Shown here in pieces: positions 1 through 6,160 of a stretch of 9,056 nt of DNA. The stretch is from JBFMFE01 sp040752295 (GTDB lineage Bacteria > UBP15 > UBA6099 > JBFMBQ01). The notes under the pieces are model-generated. The model ran no database searches. It was given only the letters and a program-made list of their open reading frames with translations, and had not been told where the DNA came from. Every line of letters starts with the position of its first letter. Within the stretch, counting starts at the first letter, position 1. The DNA lies in contig JBFMFE010000055.1 in assembly GCA_040752295.1 (NCBI GenBank), forward strand, positions 1-9,056, given 5' to 3'. A program made the translations under genes and the position numbers.

Positions 1-420
1 GTGCGTGAACGCACGCAGACAGGCGGTGATTTATCACCGCTTTGCCTTTGCCGGCGATTAATCGCCGGCATTGAAAGCGGCGCTGAAGCGCCGCACTCCA
101 AAATTGCAATAAGCGCGAAGCGCCTTGGAGTGCGGGCGAGCGTGCGACGAATAAGGAGCATACGTCTGCGGGCGCCGTGCCTGCGCGCCGTGCTGTCTGC
201 CGTGCTGGGCACAGGCAGGCGCGGCAGGAAGGCCCGCGAGAAGGTGAGCGGACTGGCGTGCAAACATCGCCTTGTTTCCCGCGCTCCGCGCGGGAGTGAA
301 GGCGGCGATGACTCGCCGCAGTCCAGGGCCTGCCTGCCGCCTGCCAGTGCGGGTGGGCATCTCCCGCACCTGTCTGCCCCGGCCAGGCAGGCGCAGACAG
401 GGCAGGCAGGCGGATGACTC
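1..420. repeat. Gene-free array of short GC-rich palindromes and inverted repeats
   Basis: This stretch has no believable gene. It is packed with perfect hairpin-forming units. Stems are 1-6/9-14 (loop GA), 23-30/33-40 (GCGGTGAT with ATCACCGC), a 20-bp perfect palindrome at 50-69 (GCCGGCGATTAATCGCCGGC), 77-83/88-94 (loop TGAA), 278-283/289-294, 303-308/313-318, 348-353/363-368, 369-377/393-401 and 329-338/401-410. The motif CGCAGACAGG occurs near both ends (14-23 and 392-401). The open frames that cross the region are low-complexity, Arg/Ala-rich and have no ribosome-binding site. The units resemble REP-type intergenic palindromes. Their role is unknown: they could be mRNA 3'-end stabilisers or terminators of a gene left of the window, or remnants of non-autonomous elements. 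Confidence 0.7.
91..135. repeat. Nested inverted repeat with 11-bp perfect arms
   Basis: The arm CCGCACTCCAA at 91-101 is repeated exactly inverted at 125-135. The 23-base interval contains a second small hairpin, GCGC-GAA-GCGC, at 113-123. The left arm also overlaps the 77-94 hairpin, so alternative folds compete. A perfect 11-bp stem with a nested hairpin is unlikely by chance even in GC-rich DNA. This looks like a defined repeat unit, possibly present elsewhere in the genome; that cannot be tested from one window. Confidence 0.6.
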
Positions 421-477
421 CGCGGTCCATCGTGACGAACAATGTGCGAAAGTTCACTCTAAACAATCATCGAGAAA

Positions 478-489
478 CGGAAGGTGATC
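478..489 (+). promoter_or_regulatory. Ribosome-binding site fixing the GTG start of the RND gene
   Basis: The sequence GGAAGGTGATC closely matches the full complement of the 16S rRNA 3' end (AAGGAGGTGATC). GAAGG, standing where GGAGG would, ends at 484 and leaves nine bases before the GTG at 494, an ideal distance. The in-frame ATG at 500 would be 15 bases away, so GTG is preferred. Confidence 0.7.
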
Positions 490-493
490 GTAC

Positions 494-3400
494 GTGAAGA
501 TGTCGAGTCTTGGAGTGCGGCGCCCCGTGGCGGTGTCCGTGGTCGTGGTGGTTGTGGCGGTTTTAGGGTACATCTCCATGAGCCGGCTGGGCGTGGACCT
601 GATGCCGGACATACAGTTTCCGGTGATATCGGTGATCACGGCGTACGAGGGGGTGGCGCCGGAGGAGATCGAGAATCAGGTGACGAGGCACGTGGAGGAC
701 GTGGTGGGGTCGGCGGAGAACGTGAAGAACATGTACTCGTCGTCGCAGGAGGGGCTTTCGATAGTGACGGCGGAGTTCGAGTGGGGGGTGGACGTGGACA
801 CGGCGGCGGAGGACGTGCGCGACGGGCTGGAGTTCATGAAGCGGTTTCTGCCCGTGGACGCGGAGAAGCCGATGGTCGTGAAGTTCGACCCCGCGATGTT
901 TCCGGTGGTGATGATCTCGTTTTTCGGGCGCGAGGACGAGCTGAGCCTGCGCGACTACGTCGAGGACGTTGTGATGCCCCGGATCGAGCGCGTGGAGAGC
1001 GTGGCGGCGAGCTACATTTTCGGCGGGATGGAGCGCGAGATTCTCGTGGAGGTTGACGCGGGGAAACTCGACGCCCACGAGATACCTATCATGCAGGTGG
1101 TGCGGACGATAGGGATGGAGAACCTCGACGTGACGGGGGGTCGCGTGGACAGGGGTTACAGGGAGTACCTCGTGCGTTCGAAGGGCGAGTTCGAGCGGGT
1201 GAAGGAGATAGGGAAGGTGGCGCTGATGACGCGCTCGGGGCGTCCGGTGTACCTCGAGGACGTGGCGGCGGTGAAGGACACGAGCGTCGAGACGCGGCAC
1301 CATTCGCGCATGAACCGCAGACCCGCGATCATGATGGGGGCGATCAAGGAGACGGGAAGCAACACCGTGAAAGTGGTCAACGGGGTCCGGGACGTTCTCG
1401 AGAAACTGCGCGGGGAGCTTCCCCCGGACGTGGATTTCAGGCTGGCGTTCGACCAGTCGGAGTACGTGAAGCAGTCGGTGACGAACGTGCAGGGGAACCT
1501 TCTGTCGGGCGCGGTGCTCGCTGTCATAGTGGTCCTCGTGTTTCTCGGCAGCTTCCGCGGGACGCTCATCGTGGGATTCGCCATCCCCGTGTCCGTGATA
1601 GCGGCGATGATACCGATATACTTTCAGGGTTTCACGCTTAACAACGTGAGCCTCGGCGGGCTTGCGATCGCGGTCGGAATGCTCGTTGACAACTCGATAG
1701 TGGTGCTTGAGAACGTCTTCCGCCACATGCAGGGGGGGAAAGACCCCTACGCCGCCGGCGAGGAGGGGACGGCGGAGGTGGCGTCCGCCATTTCCGCCTC
1801 GACACTGACCACCGTGGTCGTGTTCATGCCCATCGCCTACATCGGGGGCATGGCGGCGAAGATATTCAGCCAGCTCGCGTGGACGGTTACGTACTCGCTC
1901 GCCGCGTCGCTGGCGGTCGCCGTAGTGCTCGTTCCGATGATGACGTGCCGGCTGATACGGATCGGGGAGAGCGCGGGGGAAAGGAAGTCGCTGCTTTTGA
2001 GGGTTCGAGGGCGGTACGAGCGCGTTTTAGCGTGGGCGATCAGGCACAGGTGGACCGTCGTGGGCGCGTCGTTCGCAATGCTCCTCATTTCGCTGGCGTT
2101 CACCGCGGGCATGGGCAAGGAGCTTATGGGGGAGGCGAACGCGGGCGAGTTCATAATCGAGTTCGATCTTCCGAAGGGGACGCGGCTGGGCGAAACGGAC
2201 AGGATAACGCGGAAATTCGAGGACGCCATAATGCCGCTCGAATTCGTGGAGAGCGTCGGCTCGAGGGTGGGCGTTCCGGAGGAGTCCGCGGGGTTCGGCG
2301 CCGCCTTCGGGGGGAGGGACGAGGGACCCCACACAAGCTCGATCATGGTGAAGCTGAAGCCGCTCGAGGAACGGGGCGGGGTGTCCACGCCTGAGGCGAT
2401 GAGGATCGTGGGCGACATGATCGAGTCCGAGCCGGGACTCAACAGGCGCGTCAGGACGATGATGAACTTCATGGCGCACATGGGGTCGGGGCTGGAGATT
2501 GACATCTTCGGCGACGACCTGAACGCGCTGCGTGAGTTGTCGAACCGCATCGCAGGGCGGATCAGGGACGTCGAGGGGCTTCAGGAGCTTAACCTGAGCA
2601 TCACCGAGGGGCGCCCGGAGCTTTTGATCCGCTACGATCGCGACAAGCTCTCATCGCACGGTCTGAACGTGGCAGAGGCGGCGCACGTCGTCAGAGCGGC
2701 GATGAAGGGGCAGGTGGCGAGCCTCTATCGCGAGGGAGACGACGAGTACGACGTCCGCGTGCGGTACCGCCCCGACGACCGCGACACGGTCGAGGACATA
2801 CGGAACATCGCGCTGCATACCCCCATGGGGGCGAGGATAAGGCTGCGGGACGTCGCCGACATCGGCTTCACGACCGGTCCGACCAAGCTGGAGAGAAAGA
2901 ACCGCCACCGCCTCGCGAAGATCACGGGCGACATCTCGGGGCGCCCGCTGGGGGACGTCGTCGAGGAGATAAAGGCGAGGCTGTCGGACGTCACCGCGCC
3001 GGAGGGCTACAGCATCGAGTTCGGGGGACAGTACGAGCAGATGCAGGACGTGTTCGCATCGCTCACCTTCGCGCTGCTCCTCGCCGTGTTCCTCGTGTAC
3101 ATGGTCATGGCGGCTCAATTCGAGTCGCTCCTGCACCCGTTCGTGATCATGTTCACCGTCCCCCTCGCCTTCATAGGGGTGATACCCGGACTGTTCATAA
3201 CCGGCATCCCGCTTTCGCTGATGTCGTTCCTCGGAATCATCATGCTTGTGGGCGTGGTGGTGAACAACGGGATCGTAATGGTGGACTTCATCAACCAGCT
3301 CAAGCGCGGGGGGATGGAGCGGACGGCGGCGGTGGTGGTGGGGGCGAGCGTGCGGTTCAGACCCGTCATAATGACCGCGCTGACGACGATCTTCGGGATG

Positions 3401-3604
3401 CTTCCTCTGGCTCTTGGGCTTGGGGGCGAGGGCGCCGAGATGCGCCAGCCGATGGGCGTGGCGTTCATCAGCGGGATGGTGACCGCCACGGCGCTGACGC
3501 TCGTCGTGGTTCCCGTGGTTTACTCCCTGCTCGATCCGTTCGGCGAGAGGGTTCAGGCTTTCGGGCGCAGAATCCTGTTCGGGCGCAGAAGCGGGCGGGT
3601 ATAA
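494..3604 (+). CDS. RND (HAE1/AcrB-family) inner-membrane efflux transporter
   Basis: This 1036-residue protein has the usual length and two-fold layout of a proton-driven RND exporter. TM1 is at about 12-30, followed by a large periplasmic porter loop and TM2-6 at about 335-490. A cytoplasmic link and TM7 (about 518-538) lead to the second porter loop and TM8-12 at about 853-1012. The family signature SRLGVDLMPDIQFP is at 30-43. The TM4 motif GMLVDNS (395-401) keeps one acidic proton-relay residue, D399; AcrB has Asp-Asp. TM10 reads VNNGIVMVDF (923-932), with Asn where AcrB has Lys940. The Arg/Thr relay region in TM11 (RFRPVIMT, 954-961) is kept. It starts at GTG 494 on a strong ribosome-binding site. 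No membrane-fusion or TolC gene is in the window; they may lie left of position 1. Substrate is unknown: drugs, lipids or metabolites are possible. A CusA-type metal pump is less likely, as no Met-triad pattern is evident. Confidence 0.95.
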   Translation: MKMSSLGVRRPVAVSVVVVVVAVLGYISMSRLGVDLMPDIQFPVISVITAYEGVAPEEIENQVTRHVEDVVGSAENVKNMYSSSQEGLSIVTAEFEWGVDVDTAAEDVRDGLEFMKRFLPVDAEKPMVVKFDPAMFPVVMISFFGREDELSLRDYVEDVVMPRIERVESVAASYIFGGMEREILVEVDAGKLDAHEIPIMQVVRTIGMENLDVTGGRVDRGYREYLVRSKGEFERVKEIGKVALMTRSGRPVYLEDVAAVKDTSVETRHHSRMNRRPAIMMGAIKETGSNTVKVVNGVRDVLEKLRGELPPDVDFRLAFDQSEYVKQSVTNVQGNLLSGAVLAVIVVLVFLGSFRGTLIVGFAIPVSVIAAMIPIYFQGFTLNNVSLGGLAIAVGMLVDNSIVVLENVFRHMQGGKDPYAAGEEGTAEVASAISASTLTTVVVFMPIAYIGGMAAKIFSQLAWTVTYSLAASLAVAVVLVPMMTCRLIRIGESAGERKSLLLRVRGRYERVLAWAIRHRWTVVGASFAMLLISLAFTAGMGKELMGEANAGEFIIEFDLPKGTRLGETDRITRKFEDAIMPLEFVESVGSRVGVPEESAGFGAAFGGRDEGPHTSSIMVKLKPLEERGGVSTPEAMRIVGDMIESEPGLNRRVRTMMNFMAHMGSGLEIDIFGDDLNALRELSNRIAGRIRDVEGLQELNLSITEGRPELLIRYDRDKLSSHGLNVAEAAHVVRAAMKGQVASLYREGDDEYDVRVRYRPDDRDTVEDIRNIALHTPMGARIRLRDVADIGFTTGPTKLERKNRHRLAKITGDISGRPLGDVVEEIKARLSDVTAPEGYSIEFGGQYEQMQDVFASLTFALLLAVFLVYMVMAAQFESLLHPFVIMFTVPLAFIGVIPGLFITGIPLSLMSFLGIIMLVGVVVNNGIVMVDFINQLKRGGMERTAAVVVGASVRFRPVIMTALTTIFGMLPLALGLGGEGAEMRQPMGVAFISGMVTATALTLVVVPVVYSLLDPFGERVQAFGRRILFGRRSGRV

Positions 3605-3609
3605 ACAAG

Positions 3610-3630
3610 CCCGAAGCGCGGCGGGTCGGG
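3610..3630. terminator. Weak possible bidirectional terminator between convergent genes
   Basis: The 31-base gap between the convergent pump and tetraheme genes contains a 5-bp stem, CCCGA at 3610-3614 with TCGGG at 3626-3630, and an 11-base loop. On the + strand it is followed a few bases later by a mixed CTTTCTT run; on the - strand it is followed by CTTGTTT. The stem is short and the T tracts are interrupted, so this is only tentative. Confidence 0.3.
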
Positions 3631-3635
3631 ATCGC

Positions 3636-4232
3636 TCACTCTTTCTTCTCGAGCTTTTTTCCGTGCTTTATCTTCTCGAGCATCTTTTCGAAATCGAACT
3701 TTTCGAACGTCGGGCTTTTATCGTTGTGACACTCGGCGCACTTCTCTTTTCCCGGTTTCAGGATCAGTCCCGCCTCGGCGAGTTTTTTTCTGTCCGGCGC
3801 GGCGCCTTCGGCTTTCGACATGATGAATATCTTTGAGTATTCCTGGGCGGGACCGTGGCACGACTCGCAGGTCACGTTTTCGAGCTGGCTCCTTTTCTTC
3901 TCGTCGAGGTCGGGGGAGAAGCCGCCCGGCTTGCCGGGTCCCGTCACGTGGCACTGAAGGCAGACGCTGTCCTTCTTCGGTTCGTCCGAGTGCTTCTTGG
4001 CCTCCTCCGAGCCGAGCGCCTCGTACGCCTTCGAGTGTTTCGACGCCTTCCACGTCGAGGGCGCGTCGTCCATTTCCTCGTGGCACATAAGGCACTGCTT
4101 CACGCCCACGTACTTCCTGACGACCTTCTCATCCTTCTTCTTTTCTTCCTTCGCCTCTTCGGACGCCAAAAGTCCGGCGGGCGCAAGGCTGATAAGCGCG
4201 AGCGCCGCGATCACCGCTGCATGTTTTCTCAT
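3636..4232 (-). CDS. Exported tetraheme c-type cytochrome (cytochrome c554-like)
   Basis: This is a 198-residue protein when started at ATG 4232. GGGAGG at 4241-4247 lies eight bases upstream, and the frame then opens directly with a Sec signal peptide (basic MRKH, hydrophobic 5-22, cleavage near LLA-SEE). The longer upstream frame has no ribosome-binding site. Four CXXCH heme sites start at C47, C91, C122 and C165. The first lies in YVGVKQCLMCH, and the third is CESCHGPA followed by a spacer, both typical of cytochrome c554-like multiheme proteins. Spare histidines at 66, 81 and 190 could be distal ligands. Both mature termini are rich in Lys and Glu. It is probably a soluble periplasmic electron carrier. 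It follows the conduit operon on the same strand but is separated from it by a terminator, so it is likely expressed on its own. No enzymatic motif is evident. Confidence 0.85.
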   Translation of the reverse strand: MRKHAAVIAALALISLAPAGLLASEEAKEEKKKDEKVVRKYVGVKQCLMCHEEMDDAPSTWKASKHSKAYEALGSEEAKKHSDEPKKDSVCLQCHVTGPGKPGGFSPDLDEKKRSQLENVTCESCHGPAQEYSKIFIMSKAEGAAPDRKKLAEAGLILKPGKEKCAECHNDKSPTFEKFDFEKMLEKIKHGKKLEKKE

Positions 4233-4254
4233 CGAAAAGACCTCCCTCGCGTCT

Positions 4255-4283
4255 ATTTTACGCCGGGCGGCGCACAGGCGCAA
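4255..4283 (-). promoter_or_regulatory. Candidate sigma-70 promoter for the tetraheme cytochrome
   Basis: Read on the - strand, TTGCGC (4278-4283) is followed by a 17-base spacer and TAAAAT (4255-4260), which matches the -10 consensus at five of six positions. The -35 matches at only three of six. Transcription would begin about 16 bases before the ATG, just upstream of the GGGAGG site. A separate promoter is expected because a terminator precedes it, but the sequence support is modest. Confidence 0.3.
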
Positions 4284-4348
4284 ACCGCGCTTACCCCGTG
4301 CGCCGGCGCGAAAGGCGTCGTTATCCGGCGGTCGCGCCTCCCGCCCGC

Positions 4349-4388
4349 AAAAAGAAAGCCGCGCGCCCGCGAATGCCTTCGGCGCGCG
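4349..4388 (-). terminator. Intrinsic terminator ending the conduit operon
   Basis: On the - strand, 37 bases past the lipoprotein stop, CGCGCGCC (4381-4388) pairs perfectly with GGCGCGCG (4360-4367) across a 13-base loop. A T-rich CTTTCTTTTT run (4349-4358) follows immediately. A GC-only 8-bp stem with an adjoining T tract is a classic Rho-independent terminator. It separates the three-gene conduit unit from the tetraheme gene downstream. Confidence 0.65.
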
Positions 4389-4425
4389 AAAACGCCGTGC
4401 GTGAAATCCATCCCGTTTCCCGCGT

Positions 4426-6132
4426 TCAGTATCCGAACTCCTTCAGTATCGCCTCGCTGATGTCGAACAGCGTGTTGGCGTACGTCTCGTTGTGGACTCC
4501 CTCGCTGTGGTCGGCGTCGAGGAGCCTCAGGTTGTATTCGGCGACGGCGCATTTCTCCCTCGCCTCGCCCGCGCTCATGGAGTTGCAGCACCTGTTGCCG
4601 GCGTCCTCGGGGCAGTATGAGGAACTAACGCTCGCGTTGGCGGCGAGGTAGGAGTCGAGCCTGGTTCTCAGATTGTCGTACCTTGTGACGAAGCGCGCCT
4701 GTATGTTTCCGATCACGTTCGAGGCGTTCATGCTCGTGTGGCAGGACTGGCAGGCTTCGGTGCGCGGGTTGAAGGTGTGTCCGTAGACGTGGGACTCTTG
4801 ATACATGTGGCAGTCAATGCAGTTGGTTTCGCCCATGAACTTTTCGCCGGAGACGAACGCCCACTTGAGTGTTGTCGTGCCGGTGGAGAAGCCCCAGGAC
4901 GATATCGCGCTCGAGGCGGTGGAAATCTGCACGCCGCCGTTGCCGCCCGTGCCGCCTTCCCATATCTCCTTCTGCGGCTGGTGGGGACCGCGTCCCTGCC
5001 CGGGGGTCTTGTCGTATTTCGTCGTCCCGCTGCTGACGTACTTTCTGTACCTCGAGTTGTGGCACTTGCCGCAGAGTTCGTGCTTCGGCGCGCGCAGCTG
5101 GTGTTCGCCCTTCGATTTGGAATGCGGGTCGTGGCACACCGCGCAGGTGATGCCCGTGTTGCCGTAGTAGCCAGCCGTCCCCTTTCCGGCGCCGGTGTAG
5201 CCTCCGGTGGCGTTGAAATCCTTCGGTTCCACGCCGACGGCGTCCATCGCCTCAATGAACCCTTCGCCGGTGTGGCAGCCGGCGCACGAGCCGTTGGCGC
5301 CCTGGGCGTATTCAACGGCGTGGGAAGCGGGGTTGACTGACTCGTCGGTCGAGATCGCGATTGCGTGGTGGGATTTTTTCCATTCCTTGTATTGACTGTG
5401 GCAGTAACTGCACGTGGTCGCTCTCCTTGCCTGTTTTTCGTCAACTATGAGATTCTTATCGCCGTTATGGAGACTGGCGGGACCGTGGCAGTTCTCGCAC
5501 TGTATGCCCTTGTACTCATCGGGCACTTCAGTGTAGACGGTGAAGGTGGCGGTGCCGAGCACGCCGCCGAAAGTCCCGGACGTCGTCGAGGGGGTCAGTC
5601 CGAAAGGCGCCGCCTCGCAGAGGTCCGTGTCGGTGGTGTCGCATGTTCCGGGTTCGTAGTTGTGGTCGCCGTCCACGTCGAGGAAGGGCGACGTTACGGT
5701 ATGGCACTGGACGCAGTACTTTTTGTTATAGGAAACCATTGCCTCAAAGTACGGTTTCCCGTATTCGGGTCTGTTCTGCACCGCCTTTTTCTCCCAGGCG
5801 AGGTTGTGGTTCGTGAGCAGGAAACTCTGGTAGTTAGCCGCGTGACAATTTGCGCAGGTTGACATATCAAGGAAAGTCGCGCCTGCGGAGGCGATGGAAG
5901 CGCCGCCGGAAAACGTCGTGATGTTGGCCGCGTCCACGCCGATAGCGGCGGCGGCGAACGCCGTCATCTCTTCCGGCGATTCGCTCGTGAACGGCGTCGC
6001 GCTCGATTCGCCGGACGCCGGCGCCGTCACGCTGTCCAGTCCCTTTCCGCCGCATCCCGCCAGGATAAACGCCAACACCGCGACGATGACGATTACCGGC
6101 GGGAAGTTGTTCTTCGCGTTTCTCGTTTTCAC
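4426..6132 (-). CDS. Nine-heme c-type cytochrome lipoprotein, probable outer-surface partner of the conduit
   Basis: This 568-residue protein starts at GTG 6132, eight bases after a perfect AAGGAGG (6141-6147). A hydrophobic signal ends in lipobox LAGC, with lipidated C27 followed by Gly-Gly and no Asp retention signal, so outer-membrane sorting is plausible. A flexible Ser/Ala/Thr-rich linker of about 65 residues precedes nine CXXCH sites starting at C93, C140, C212, C241, C283, C330, C354, C438 and C461. Fourteen further histidines can supply distal ligands. Non-heme cysteines at 164/172 and 507/515/516/528 may form disulfides. The GPHQPQKEIWEG stretch (382-393), the CIDCHM...GHTF...CQSCH block and the tail ending DADHSEGVHNETY (539-551) recall octaheme and nitrite-reductase-type multiheme proteins rather than MtrC. 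It lies 28 bases after the barrel gene and is its likely electron-exchange partner at the cell surface. A terminal reductase role cannot be excluded, but no CXXCK active-site heme is present. Confidence 0.85.
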   Translation of the reverse strand: MKTRNAKNNFPPVIVIVAVLAFILAGCGGKGLDSVTAPASGESSATPFTSESPEEMTAFAAAAIGVDAANITTFSGGASIASAGATFLDMSTCANCHAANYQSFLLTNHNLAWEKKAVQNRPEYGKPYFEAMVSYNKKYCVQCHTVTSPFLDVDGDHNYEPGTCDTTDTDLCEAAPFGLTPSTTSGTFGGVLGTATFTVYTEVPDEYKGIQCENCHGPASLHNGDKNLIVDEKQARRATTCSYCHSQYKEWKKSHHAIAISTDESVNPASHAVEYAQGANGSCAGCHTGEGFIEAMDAVGVEPKDFNATGGYTGAGKGTAGYYGNTGITCAVCHDPHSKSKGEHQLRAPKHELCGKCHNSRYRKYVSSGTTKYDKTPGQGRGPHQPQKEIWEGGTGGNGGVQISTASSAISSWGFSTGTTTLKWAFVSGEKFMGETNCIDCHMYQESHVYGHTFNPRTEACQSCHTSMNASNVIGNIQARFVTRYDNLRTRLDSYLAANASVSSSYCPEDAGNRCCNSMSAGEAREKCAVAEYNLRLLDADHSEGVHNETYANTLFDISEAILKEFGY

Positions 6133-6140
6133 TGAAAACT

Positions 6141-6147
6141 CCTCCTT
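6141..6147 (-). promoter_or_regulatory. Ribosome-binding site deciding the GTG start of the lipoprotein cytochrome
   Basis: AAGGAGG on the - strand sits eight bases before GTG 6132, within the 28-base gap after the barrel gene. It is the best Shine-Dalgarno match in the operon. It confirms a GTG start that immediately opens a lipoprotein signal peptide. Confidence 0.75.
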
Positions 6148-6160
6148 GCTTGTTTGAGAT

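Noticed and set aside
1..417. Open frames across the left-end region on both strands
   Set aside because: They run straight through stacked palindromes, have Arg/Ala/Gly-rich low-complexity products, and show no Shine-Dalgarno site or domain.
563..1726. Long - strand open frame (387 codons) inside the RND gene
   Set aside because: It is antisense to a well-supported transporter. Its His/Arg/Val-rich content is what GC-rich codons give in the reverse frame, and it has no recognisable domain or convincing ribosome-binding site.
494..3604. CusA-type heavy-metal RND pump
   Set aside because: No methionine-triad relay was evident, and no CusB or CusF-like partner is present; the TM4 and TM10 motifs fit HAE1 better.
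3855..4460. + strand frame of about 200 codons over the tetraheme gene and its upstream gap
   Set aside because: It is antisense to a gene with four CXXCH motifs and a signal peptide, and it crosses the terminator and promoter region.
4738..5340. + strand frame of 200 codons inside the lipoprotein gene
   Set aside because: The opposite strand carries regularly placed heme motifs in one frame; this one has no motif and is a complementary-strand artefact.
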